DNA of 64,000 nucleotides, from NCBI GenBank assembly GCA_029962745.1, contig CM057154.1:14689763-14753762 (forward strand), in the 5' to 3' direction. The position numbers and the translations under genes are program-made. Positions 10,500 through 23,771 of the stretch are shown here, piece after piece (positions within the stretch are counted from its first letter, which is position 1; every line of letters begins with the position of its first letter). The notes under the pieces were generated by a model that had not been told where the DNA came from, ran no database searches, and saw only the letters and a program-made list of their open reading frames with translations. The DNA is from Echinometra lucunter (Eukaryota > Echinodermata > Echinoidea > Camarodonta > Echinometridae).

Positions 10500-13480
10500 T
10501 CCCGGTGATGTCATCTATAACATAAGGAGTCACAATCATATTCTAAAATTTGCTGAAGTAGAAGATATCATTATGGACATCTTAAATCCGAGTAAAACTA
10601 AAACTTGAAAATTTCAATAATTTGGGTGAAAAGGGTTACTTTGTGAAACCAGTGAGAATTTAGAGCGCTTTTCCCCTAAGAACAATGCTTGTTCTCAATA
10701 TGTGTATTTTTCTGAAGTACAGTGTAATTCACAAGGGTAAAAAATAAGTTAACATCTATGAATAAAGTACAGAAACAATGAAAAGCACACAATATCTATC
10801 ATACACAATATTCATAAAAATTCTTACATTTTCATTCACATTAATTCATCATTCAGAGTCGATACCAAAGGATTTCATAGCCTACTGAAAGATTTGTCTA
10901 CTGAGTCTATTTACAGTATGCAGTAATTTGGCAATAGTTTCTCTATTAATTACAACAATAAAATTACTTTAAAAATTGCAAAATAATAACTCGTTAATAA
11001 CTGTGTGTGTTTGATTTCAGATATATTTGTACATGTATAAATACTTTAACTTAGCATCTACAATACCTGATATAACATATGAAATAAAATGTATGGTAAT
11101 GATAACATTTGCATAAAACATCAACTAAAGCACAGTTTGTACACCGGAAAAAAAGCACAGTAGATGAAAAACAACATAATAATGACAAAAATTAGCACAA
11201 CAGAATTATAATATCCTGTTACTATTCCTTATACAGCACTACATTGTTCAAATAATGCATTATGCAGCTTTTCAAACTCCTCACATATACCACAGCATAA
11301 GATTTGTTTTCTAATATATTCTAAGATTTCTCTTGATGATATTCATTGGAAAATTGTCCTTTAAAATTCAACTTCACAGTCTGGACAACTGGTCCTGGGT
11401 TTAAAATACAATCTTTAAATCACCTTTCGTTTATGAGGGTGCTAATATGAAAAAAGAGTATTATCCTCTTAAATAATTTTGTAAGTCCACACATGAGTGT
11501 ACATTCCAGAAAATGGTTAACATAATACTCGTAAAGATATCAATTCTTTAAAAAGCACCACGATTGTTTAAAGGAACTAGAAAGATATTATCAACCACAT
11601 TGTGGCTGCAACATTGAAAAGCTAACATGAACATCCATCAGCTCCTAAAGTCACTTCAACTTTACCATCATTTACACAATTTCAAGACAACCTGGGAATT
11701 TGTGGGTATTTTAATAATTTGTAATACATTCTTTTGTCTCATTGAATGATTAATGATTAAATAACATGTTTACTATAGCAGTCAGTAGCACAAGTGTAAT
11801 GGTATAAGCCAATATGAATGTGCTGAAAATAAATGTATGCCTGAAAAATAAATATGTTTAACCTTTGTTTTTTCTTTGAGTTATTGCATTTTGGAAGGTT
11901 GGTCATAAACTTATGCAAATGATGGTAAATTGGGGATGTTAAACAACATTATAAATAATACAGAAAGGTATCCCAAGTTCCCCATAGGGGTCACTAAATA
12001 TCATAATTTATTCTAATCTCTTCATACTTAATAATACACCACAAAAACAGTACATTTTCTGAAGAAGAAAAAAAAAACGATGACAAAGAAATACATCACT
12101 GACGATCTTGTCATATACATTGATGTTATGTAAAAAAAAAAACTATATAAGGTTAAAATTAATTCTGCTGGGAATTTATTCCGGAGGAATGACATGGAAC
12201 ACTACAAAATCTTTGCTTTGATTGTCTGATGGATTTAAAGATTGCTTGATTAACTTTGATTAACTTCGATTGCTGTAACTGATGGTATTTCCAGCCACTT
12301 GAATCAATTCATCATACCGTATCCTTTGGAAGATTACAAAGAATGGAGTACAAAATTTCATGGACAAAAAGTGGTATGCCACCTAAATTGGATCATTTAT
12401 AAACATTCAGTAACTTTGTTTTTCAGTGTTATTTAAGCACTGTTTTGTTTATGAGGGCTCAAATTAGGGTGTTTACAGAATATAACAGCCATTTCATTCC
12501 TTAAACACCCTAATATTGTTGTCTTACACTATCCTTTATTTCCTTCACACTCCTAAAACCACTAATACATAGAATGGCGGGTAAAGTTTTTTCTTGTTAT
12601 CATTTCACATGTACAAGCTTTACACCAATTCTCGCGTTTCACACCGCATGCGCCACCAACGTCCATACAATGAGAGGCCTATCTTCCCACCCACGGGTCG
12701 ACAACTTTTGCCAAGATAGCAGACACTGCAAGTGAGAGTTGACCAACTAAAGAAATATATTCAATTGACCAAGGGATCCAACACGCAGGAAAGAAGAAGG
12801 ATGAGTTACGGTAGCAGAGCTAGCAGTGAGAGCCCAGGGAAAATATCAAGTGTTAGAAGTCTGTAAATAGTTAGCATAGGAGCGAAAAAGGCGACTAGTG
12901 CTAGGTGTTGATGGTACTGTTGTCTAACCATCTCGCAGAATTATTGCGCTAGAAGGACTGTCACAACTGAACCGAATGAAGGCGCAAGGATTGTGAAATG
13001 CGAGATTTTTTTTTTTTTCAGGTGATGGCACACTTAAACACAAGGATTATCGCAACATTACGGTGAGCTGCAAGGAGAAGTCTGAACAAGCCTCTAAGCA
13101 AAACATACACATACCCTGAGATAAATAAATACAACAATTCTCTTTGTACATGACAATAATAAAAAAAATGACAGATTGTAAGCTTAACAATACTAGCAGA
13201 CATATATCTGAACAACATAAATAATGCTTATAGAGTAATACTGTCTTCAAATTCAATTTACGATAGCCACATCCGCGTCAGTGATAGCAATTAACAATTA
13301 AAACACTCACTGCATTTTTTCTTTTTTTAGAGAGAGAGAGATTGCTAACAATTTTTTATACACTTGGTAGAGTACCTCAAAGTCTATAAGCTGCAAAGAT
13401 GTAAATTTGATGATCTATTAGTTTTCTTCACTTTAGTTGGGTGGATTAGATTCAACATCTTGGATACTGACCTAATGTCT
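10500..13480 (-). other. downstream flank or long 3' UTR region of the ligase gene; no exon seen
   Basis: Mostly AT-rich, repeat-poor sequence with no supported coding frame. A higher-complexity, CpG-containing block lies at about 12570-13010 and stands out against its surroundings (see findings). Whether any of it is transcribed with the minus-strand ligase gene cannot be told from sequence. Confidence 0.4.
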
Positions 13481-13483
13481 GCA

Positions 13484-13934
13484 GCCCTGTTCATATTACC
13501 CACCAATCTGTAAGATAGGTGCAAATGTTATGCCTATTTTATGGGTATGCTTCAGACTGCTGGTAATATGAACTGCTCCCATCGAATATTGCAGTATTTG
13601 CTTCTGAGACTTAGAAATATTACCGCGATATTGTGGATACCTGGTGCATATGAACAGCATCCGCAAAATAGGCGCAACATTTACGGCTTGTGCAGTGGAG
13701 CGTAGGTCACATCGACGAGTATGACCTTAGCCAAATGTGCATTGTACGCTGGGTAACCAGGATGCAGTGCAGGACTTGCTGATGGAATAGAATACCATAA
13801 TAATGTGAATACCAATATGAATGTGGGTGAAAGGGAGAATACTGTAATATTACGGTAATATGAACGGTGTCCACGGAAAAGCACTGACCGATGTGCATCT
13901 GTAATATTGCAGTATGGGTAATATGAACCGGGCT
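13484..13934. mobile_element. ~450-bp fold-back MITE
   Basis: Left end GCCCTGTTCATATTACCCA and right end TGGGTAATATGAACCGGGC form inverted termini. Sub-terminal 'ggtaatatgaac', 'atattgcagtat' and 'ggtgtccacgg' motifs recur in both orientations inside. No transposase is encoded. Confidence 0.75.
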
Positions 13935-14092
13935 TTTAATGATATCATCCTGGAGTTTTGTAACCAGGTACTGGAGAATGGTGTTGCCCCAGACCAATGG
14001 AGGATCAGTAACATCATCCCAGTTCCAAAGAAAGGTGACCTCACTGACACCAACAACTACCGAGGTATCTCCCTGACGTCCATTGTTAATAA
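13935..14092 (+). pseudogene. fragment of non-LTR retrotransposon reverse transcriptase
   Basis: The plus-strand frame has the spaced pattern PDQWR...IIPVPKKGD...NNYRGISLTS, the N-terminal block (fingers) of LINE reverse transcriptases. The frame stays open for about 52 codons and is lost soon after, before the catalytic YxDD region. It abuts the right end of the fold-back MITE, whose terminal bases supply the apparent Met start, so it is a truncated relic and not a gene. The LINE clade is uncertain (RTE/CR1/Jockey-like). Confidence 0.75.
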
Positions 14093-15617
14093 AGAACAAG
14101 AAAATTATCTCGCGAATACTACCCGACTTGATTGATTGATTGATTATGAGAAATTGGAGGTTCTTGCCACAAGCCATACGGAATAAGAAATTTCAGTATT
14201 CCACAGGTTAAGGTTATTTACTAACCGGTTAGAATATCATCATAAATGCCAAGAGTGACTAAAATATGAAGCTTCATTCCTGCATGTGATGATAAGTAAT
14301 ATTGTATGCATGAGAAACAAAAAAAGTGGAAGAACCAAAAACATGACTTCAGCAATTCTTAAAATGATGTGTTTCAGCTGAGGTGTGCAAACCCTGTAGA
14401 CATTGTTACCTTGTGTAGAATCAATGATGTGTTAAGCAACATGAGCGTCAAGTTCATTTCACTTGGCGTTCTTTTGCATTTATAGTCCACTACTTGTTCA
14501 CTCCACACATAAGCAGTTCGTTGAGTGCAATGCTATAGCATTTTCTTTTCACCTCCATGCATTTTGCACACAAGGGTGCAGGTGTGTACACAATCAAAGG
14601 CCTATGGCTTATTCAGCAAGATCGCTGATTACTTTCATCGCTGCGGTTGTACATTCATTGTTACATCTGACATCGGATCAAAACATCAAGCAACATTTTT
14701 TTTTCTTTAGCTGATTGCTTTCCTCATTCCAATCTTGGCAACACAAATTTACTTTACTTCCTTTTTGCACAGACCTCCATAAAATACTGCATTGTAGCCT
14801 CAGTCTTTTATTGACCATACACTGAAAAAAAGTCTTTGCAATGCTTTCAATTTGATTTAATTAACAATAAAACATTACTCACATGATTGGTGAAATGTTG
14901 AATTCATTGGTGGAAAATAGAAAATTTCTTTTGACAGTACACAAAATTCATCACCTCAGTCAATTATTATACTATTTGGGAAAAAAGACAATCTGAATGT
15001 TTGATGTGCCATTTTAAAATATTCCTTTCAATAAATACTGATGATATCAAATATGGATAATGCTGTATAATACAAAGTTGAATACAATCTGTAATATATC
15101 CTCTCCCTAGTCACTTGCTAATACTAAAACTTTTCATATCATATCTGCCCTTCTTTTGGATTTTCTTTTTTTTTTTCATTCATTCTTTCCAAGATTCTAT
15201 CATTGTTCAGTCCTACCAATTAATCTATTCCATTAGTTATTTAATCCAAGGAAGGCAGGGAAGGCAGGGAGGCAGGGAGACCACCCCCCTCCAAATGAAA
15301 TGTTTGAGCGCTGCCAAAAGAGAGATTTCCCCTAGGGGCATTGTATAAGGTAATGAATTTCATAAGTCATTACATGAATAATTAAACAGTTCTGATTGAA
15401 GTTTGCAGTCGCCTTAATGTAACACCTTTCCTGTTTTTCACTTTAGAACTTTATCCTCGGCTGCATGGAATGGTGGAAGTACTGAATATTTTTTACCCTG
15501 TTGTTTTATCTTATCTCTCTAAAGTGTAAAATAGTATATCGTAGGTTTGGGCGTCAGAAGCTGGGTCCCCCATCACGTTGAAGAACGGCCCATGTGAGCA
15601 AGGTCAAGAGTTCAAGG
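14093..15617 (-). other. probable 3' UTR and downstream region of the RNF43/ZNRF3-like gene
   Basis: This follows the TGA at 15618-15620 on the minus strand. A candidate poly(A) signal (AATAAA on the minus strand, 14807-14812) lies about 0.8 kb after the stop. The rest is AT-rich, with a short GGCAGGGA repeat at about 15252-15280. No exon is seen. Confidence 0.4.
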
Positions 15618-15706
15618 TCATACAATTTCTTCCATGACCTTACGTGAGGTGTTGGCAGCAGCAGCAGCAGGGGAAGTCCCTTGGACAGGCATGGTGATGA
15701 CTGTTC
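15618..15706 (-). CDS. RNF43/ZNRF3-like E3 ligase, C-terminal exon
   Basis: A strong acceptor (tctctttgcag|GAACAG) at 15707-15710 opens this exon. Joined in phase 1 to the exon ending at 17071 it completes a Gly codon and reads GTVITMPVQGTSPAAAAANT...KVMEEIV followed by TGA. The Ala run is coded by a GCT/CTG repeat. Phase match, good acceptor and an in-frame stop support it, but there is no family motif. The alternative is that the gene ends by read-through of the previous exon at 17045, giving the tail NYAFKFR. Both could be isoforms. Confidence 0.6.
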
Positions 15707-15950
15707 CTGCAAAGAGACAATAGGATTCACATAATCAGATGAATGGAGCTATTCACGCTTGACTGTAAACGCCTTGAAAATTCAAGGAGTATAATTATGA
15801 TATGCACAGTTCTGCAATGTCATTATCCCACACTGTCAATCATTTTAGGGGCATAAAGGCTGAAAATTGAGGAAGAGCAAATAATGATTGATTCTCCAAG
15901 AGGTGGCAAACCTTGTCACCTGAAAAAAATGCATTTTGAAGCAAAATCAT

Positions 15951-16272
15951 AAAGTGCAGTTTTAACGGGCACCCAAACATTTTGCGAAGGATGCGAATAA
16001 CGAAAAAATTGTATGCTTTGAAAATTCGCCAAACTTGGGCGGAGGTTCGGAAGCATCATCAGTTATTGTTCAAGGGATGCGGGAACCGTTCACAAAATTT
16101 CAAACTTTTTTTAAATTCTGCCGAACTAAAAACAAACAATTGCCGATGCTTCTGAACCCCTGCGCATTTCAGCGAACTTTTGGAGCACAAAGTGCAAATG
16201 TTGGACTTTGCCATTTTTTCGACATTCGCATCCTTCACAAATCGTTTGCTTGCCCAGTGAAAACTGCATTTA
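15951..16272. mobile_element. fold-back element in last intron
   Basis: Arms pair 'gtgcagttttaacgggca...gaaggatgcgaat...cgaaaaa' (15953-16015) with its reverse complement (about 16195-16272). The centre holds 'aagcatcatc' / 'gatgcttctgaac' as further inverted matches. Open frames on both strands are by-products of the palindrome. Confidence 0.7.
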
Positions 16273-16318
16273 AGCAGATTTATACACTTCCTACTCATGT
16301 ATGGTAAATACATATATA

Positions 16319-16678
16319 TATATGCAGTAATGGAAATACTCACATGAAAGTTTGGCAGGCCTCAAGTCAAAAACAGAACTTAGAAAATTTTACAAGAAAA
16401 TACAGTATAGGCCGTAATGTAGGGCTGCCTGTTCATTTATACCGGTATTCAAATGGAAGCGATAGCCCTGGGTTACCTAATACTAGCCATTGATGACTTC
16501 AAGTCAATTGTTTGACCTTACCAATAAGTCCAGGCAATAACTTCAATAACTAAACAGGCAGCCATACATTACGGCCTATACTATATTTGCTTGTAAAATT
16601 TTCTATGTTCCCGTGTCAACTTGAGGGTGGCCGGACCTCAAGTGGACTTTCATGCGAGTATTTCCATTGCTGCATATG
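16319..16678. mobile_element. ~360-bp fold-back element with ~120-bp arms
   Basis: The left arm (16319-16445) and right arm (16545-16678) are reverse complements for most of their length. Landmarks are ATATGCAGYAATGGAAATAC, AAATTTTACAAG, and TATAGGCCGTAATG followed by GGCTGCCTGTT. The loop is about 100 bp. It sits in the intron between the last two ligase exons. Confidence 0.8.
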
Positions 16679-17070
16679 TGTCATTACTTGAATCGATGCT
16701 TATTGAGTCAAACCATGAAATGTGGAATGTAGCAACTCTGTGCAATGTCTCCAACACCACATAATCTTTCATCCATATATTTCATTTGAAGAAATACATG
16801 AATGAGAACATCTGGATGACGCCACTGAAATGAGATAAAGAACCATCAGTCGATGGTCAGAAATAGAGATTTTGGATGAAGTAAACGGATGTGGTAGGGA
16901 ACACATTTCATACAACCATACAATAACATCTTTGATGGGTATACAAAAACCACATTTTTCTTGGTCCCTTTCAATTTCTTTTTACTACCAAAACTGAATG
17001 AACTTTCAGCATTCATGACATGCTTTGCCTACTATTATCTACAATTATCTGAACTTAAAGGCATAATTAC

Positions 17071-18531
17071 CCTGGGTATTCTTAAGAGTAGCTACAGATT
17101 GCACTGGTAGAGTCAAATGACCTCTAGGTTTCCTGGTGGGTGTCCCTCTACTTGACCTCCGTTGACTTTTGACTCCTCTTTCCGGTTTGTCACCAGAGGG
17201 AGTCTTTTCTTCAGGCGATGCAGGACTGCGCTGGTCCCACACCTCTTTATCGCCGCAGCACGCACACGGAGTCTGCTGCCGACTGGAATCTGATGATTTA
17301 GGCAAGGGTTGTGGATAATGCGTCTGAGGGGTGATAGTGTTGGGCGTGTCCGTCTTAGAACCTGACGGGGTAGGAGTTTTAGAGGATGGAGAGCACACAT
17401 GATTAGTCCTAACTTGGGATGATACAGAGTCTGGTGTTGTGACTGTTGATACACTGCTCTGTGGTTTGTAGGGCTGGATGCCATCTTTCCGCGACGTATT
17501 GACCCGTGTAGAGAAATTACTACCACTGCTGGCACTTGCATTGGCATCACTTCCCGAACGCTTTTGGTCATCACTGTCTGAAGTGCTATTCTGATTGCGA
17601 TTCGAATTTTGTGTTTTTGACTTATGCAAACATGAGGGTGTTAGTTGGGCCGGTGGGCCTACTTTCCAATACTGTTGAACGACTCCTGGTCTCGAATACA
17701 CACATGGGTCACATCCAGTCACTTCACTATGACATGTGGTAGAGCTACCGTAAACACTTTGGGTGCTGTCAAAGTTTTCCGGGCTACTCGTGGAATCGCT
17801 GCACTCAAAGTCGGCGTTGAAGGCGGACAAGCTGAGGCTGCTTCCTGATTCTGAACCCCTGAGCTGATGATTGATGGCGCCCTTCTGGCATGCTGTCGAT
17901 GTGACCGCCTCTAGGTGGACCTGGACCGGTACATGGCACTGGTCCCGGTAATGTCTGGTTCCCTGAGACACCCCCCTTCTACCACTAGCACCACGTGAGC
18001 AATTAACCCCTCCACCACCACCACCACCATTACTCCAAGGGACATATGAAGAATTTACCACATAGTGGCTTTCAAATGAGGCCAGGCCTAGCTGGCGTGG
18101 TGTGACACAGCGGGAGTTGTACTGACCGTTACAATTGATATGTCTATGGCAATGAGAGCACACATATTCACAGTTTGATTGCCACGTCAAAGGGCCCCGC
18201 CCGAACCATCTCTCCAGCTGGCTTTGAGAGGCGGATGGGAGGCGTGGCACACCCTCTCGTACGTTAGAACCGCTCACCACCGCCGACCGATGCTCTCGCT
18301 TAGACAACGACTGTGGACAGCGGCTTCTGGAATGTTTATGGTGGTGGTGGTGATGATGATGTGATGACGATGGTGTTCGATGGTGATGGTGGCTTGGGGG
18401 TGCAGCATAAACACCCTCCCAGGATGCATCTCTTGTAGGTGAATTTGGCAAGCTGACTCGCAGTTGTTGATCAACTGGACTTACATGTCCTGATGGGGTA
18501 CCTTCAGGACTTTTCCCATCTATTCCACAAT
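17071..18531 (-). CDS. RNF43/ZNRF3: RNF43/ZNRF3-like E3 ligase, large cytoplasmic-tail exon
   Basis: The exon starts after a pyrimidine-rich acceptor (ttttttctgccag|AT). It joins the RING exon in phase 1, making Asp-Cys-Gly, and is open for 486 codons to a donor CAGG|gtaatt at 17071. The product is the disordered intracellular tail: His-rich tracts near residues 53-70 of the open frame, a Cys/His cluster (CEYVCSHCHRHINC, about 18130-18172), a poly-Gly run, and Ser/Thr/Pro-rich sequence with many SP/TP sites. At 17678-17755 it has VYGSSTTCHSE then DPCVYSRPG. This resembles the tail motif of vertebrate ZNRF3/RNF43 (YGS..., DPFxYRS) linked to Dishevelled binding. If the donor is not used, translation ends at 17045. 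Confidence 0.88.
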
Positions 18532-18769
18532 CTGGCAGAAAAAACAAACAAACAAAAAATTATTTTCGAACTTAACCCAGTCTAAACAATTTCAGAAAAA
18601 TACAGGCATTACAGAATAAACTGCTCAAATGTTAAATTCATTCTCATACATACACTGGTATCCACAAAGTAAGCAACATCAATTAACATCTCTTCAACTT
18701 GTACCACTATCTTCCCTTAAGATGTATATCTGCTTATATGGTTAAGTGGTTGGTTATTTTACCGGACTC

Positions 18770-18979
18770 CTAAGAAAGCATGTGTATGCTTGTTAGTAAG
18801 CAACCAGGGGACCGACGGCTTTAAGTCACCTCCGAAGGACTTGGTAATGAGGATTAATACCTTACCAAAGGGCATTAGCGCATCCACTTGGTTTTGAACC
18901 CAGGTACTCCCGGTTATGAGACCACTGCTCTACCACTGAGCCACAGTGCCTCCTCTGCTAAGAAAGCATGTGTATGCTT
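18770..18979 (-). mobile_element. tRNA-derived SINE with perfect 22-bp target duplication
   Basis: The body (18792-18957) reads on the minus strand: GGCACTGTGGCTCAGTGGTA (perfect A-box), about 30 bases later GGTTCAAAACC (B-box), then a tRNA-unrelated part with CCCTTTGGTAAGG, GTCCCCTGGTTGCTTACT and the end. The same 22 bases (ctaagaaagcatgtgtatgc plus tt) occur at 18770-18791 and 18958-18979, the mark of LINE-driven insertion. The identical repeats indicate a fairly recent insertion into this intron. Confidence 0.88.
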
Positions 18980-19451
18980 TCCATGAGAAAAAATCCTTTA
19001 CAAAATTTCTACAAAAAATACTACCTAAATCACTTGTAAATATATATATATATATTCATGGCTCAGCATTAATCTGTTTCCAAACACAAAGTTTTAAAAA
19101 ATTGTTAGCAAGGTCTAATCTATCTATGAAATATACAGTAATAGCGCCATCTACAGTTCTGGATATACCAGTATACTCAGTGACACTCTATGCCATAGTA
19201 GTGTTGCTAAATCCTTTTGCTGGCACTTTTTTTCCTTTTTTCCCTTTACCAGACTCGTGAATAGAACGATGGTGTAATAGTTACACAAGAGGTACAAAAT
19301 TCATTGCTTGCACTTTTTTTTTTTTTTTGGGGGGGGGGGAGAATATATGTTGCAATATGTGAGTAGAAGTCTCATCAAATATTAACAAATTGTTTCAATG
19401 TGCTGAAACATTAGACCCTCTGTGAGAGTGGGCCACTCTAGTGGTTCAATG

Positions 19452-19891
19452 TTAAAGGTAATAAACAGTAGTGGTAGCAAAATGAAAGTTGGCATGAAAC
19501 TGCTCAAATATAGTCTCATATTATTCGGCTTGCATGAAAAGATACATGGGTGAGATAATCCAGTATTCTATTCACGATTTCCTGTGATTTTCAGTAAAAT
19601 AATTCAAATGATCGTATATCGACCGTTACCCTCGCTACGGACCACCTACCCTGACGCTCTCGGCTCAACAGCACAAAGCGGTTCGCACACACTGTTTACA
19701 CGTGTGTGAATTTTCAACGCGGGCCTGTTGATATTTTAGCCATTTCTAAACAAATATTTTTATTAAAGAAAAGTCAACTATGTTCGAAATGAGTAATTCT
19801 ACAACAGTTCATGTAGTAATTTTCATTCCACCTAACAAAGTAGTTAAATATTCAAAGCATCATCTTTCCCACTACTGCTTATTACCTTTAA
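19452..19891. mobile_element. 440-bp TTAA-flanked MITE, copy 1
   Basis: The ends are TTAA-AGGTAATAAACAGTAGTGG and CCACTACTGCTTATTACCT-TTAA (revcomp of the left with one difference). TTAA duplication is used by Kolobok and piggyBac transposases. A related copy starts near 63680 and runs off the right edge, in the same orientation ('ggtagcaaaat', 'ggcatgaaa', 'gcatgaaaagatacatgggtgag'). Confidence 0.8.
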
Positions 19892-19929
19892 TAATTAGAT
19901 GTAATGAGATACATAATACATGAATTAAA

Positions 19930-20510
19930 AGAGGAGGCTCTGATAACTCAGTAGCAGAGCAGTGGTGTTGGAATTGGGAGGTTCCAGGTTCAAAATCCAG
20001 TATAATTACCAATAGGTGGGGTCTCTTTCGGTTGGAGCTTAGCAATAGCTGGCTATTTGGGGGATCAGGGGTACTAGCCCAAACTTCCCTGAAGCGTGCA
20101 ATTGCGTCCACATCTGCTTGAGCTCCAATACCCTATGTATAGCTCCAGCTATAGCCCGATGTTGTCATACCAAGCATGATGGAATGGATGAACCAGCTCC
20201 TGAAGCGTGAGCTGATGAAGACGCGTCAAAAATAGCAAGCCATTTTGCTAATTAGCTGGCTATTTTGCAAATAAGTCCAACATTTGGGTGAGTTACTTTT
20301 TGAGCAAAATATTCAGCTAATTCTGACTTCATCTGAGAATTAACTGGCCATACTCTAATTCATGGAATCAGACATAGCCGGCTATTCTATAAGCTCGAGC
20401 TAATGCAAACACACCTAGTTCCCCTTTGGTAAGGCATTAATTCTCAATTATGTAGTCCCCCTGAGAAGAGTTCAAGCTGTTGGCCTGTTGGTTACTTACC
20501 TGTAAGCATG
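19930..20510 (+). mobile_element. same SINE family, split by a ~420-bp insertion
   Basis: The plus strand has a SINE head (GAGGAGGCTCTGATAACTCAG, GGTTCAAAATCC, about 19932-20000). The matching tail (CCCTTTGGTAAGGCATTAAT..., CTGTTGGTTACTTACCTG) appears only at about 20424-20505. In the 18.8-kb copy these parts are about 20 bases apart, so about 420 bp was inserted between them. The insert has AGCTGGCTATTTNG motifs near both sides and no coding capacity. Confidence 0.65.
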
Positions 20511-20531
20511 CACTTGCTTTCTTCATAGTCA

Positions 20532-23184
<2,653 letters not shown>

Positions 23185-23367
23185 CTCGCCTTCTCTAAAC
23201 TCTTCTAGACATATAGCACAGATGGTTCCATCTGAGGCTATACTGAGGGTAGTGGCCCAGCGGTCGTCTGGAAGGATCTTCTGAGAATAACGCTGCTCGT
23301 TGTTTCGACAGTATTTCCTGACTTCCATCTTGGACAGAGCGTTCAAGGCTTGTCTTGCTTGTGAGGA
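23185..23367 (-). CDS. RNF43/ZNRF3: RNF43/ZNRF3-like E3 ligase, juxtamembrane and first RING exon
   Basis: The acceptor (ttctttcttccag|TCC) at 23368 and donor (GGCGAG|gtaaga) at 23184 bound 61 codons in phase 0. It starts SSQARQALNALSKMEVRKY and ends CAICLEEFREGE. The first part matches the family's cytoplasmic helix after the membrane (QAL..ME.RKY). CAIC supplies the first two RING zinc ligands, and LEEFxEG is the usual RNF43/ZNRF3 sequence after them. The middle 20 residues are variable. Two decayed copies of this exon lie just upstream. Confidence 0.95.
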
Positions 23368-23409
23368 CTGGAAGAAAGAAGGAGAAAGAAAAAGAAAACA
23401 TAAGCATGG

Positions 23410-23581
23410 GTAACTTTGCAGCAGCAATGGTCCCAGCTAAGGGTGTTCATGTACTGAGGGTTCGGGCCCTGACGGTCATCTGGAAGGATCTTTGGAGAAT
23501 GAAATGTCCCTTGTTGTTAGGACAGCACTCCCTGACTTACATCGTGGACAGAGCGTGCAAAGCTTGTCTTGCTGGTGAGAA
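23410..23581 (-). pseudogene. pseudo-exon: decayed tandem copy 2 of the juxtamembrane exon
   Basis: An intact-looking acceptor (ctctcctttcttccag) ends at 23582. The following bases match the real exon start (CAAGCAAGACAAGCCTTGAACG-type, then AAGATCCTTCCAGAYGACCG). In the exon's phase it reaches a TAA after about 14 codons (...CTGTCCACGATG-TAA), and the RING half is unrecognisable. The intronic pyrimidine tract was duplicated together with the exon. Inclusion in mRNA would truncate the protein before the RING. Confidence 0.85.
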
Positions 23582-23634
23582 CTGGAAGAAAGGAGAGAGA
23601 AAAAGAAAACACAAGCATGGATAACTTCAGAGCA

Positions 23635-23771
23635 GCAATGCTCCTAGTTGAGGGTATACTGAGGCCCGACAGTAGAATCTTTTGAGAATAACACTGCTCA
23701 TTGTTTCAACAGTAATGGCTGACTTCCATCTTAGAGAGAGAGCATTCAAAGCTTGTCTTGCTTTGAAAGCA
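23635..23771 (-). pseudogene. pseudo-exon: decayed tandem copy 3 of the juxtamembrane exon
   Basis: The acceptor-like ctctatcttccag ends at 23772. The sequence after it matches the real exon (AGCAAGACAAGC, TGAATGCTCT, AAGATGGAAGTCAG, GAGCAGTGTTATTCTCA). A one-base insertion near the start and small indels shift the frame, and phase 0 meets TGA after about 21 codons. It shares a tail (GAGCATTGCTGCT..., TTATCCATGCTTGTGTTTT) with copy 2. Confidence 0.85.

Noticed and set aside
17113..17574. 153-codon minus-strand frame overlapping the tail exon
   Set aside because: Different frame of the same exon; the phase-consistent frame carries the family motif.
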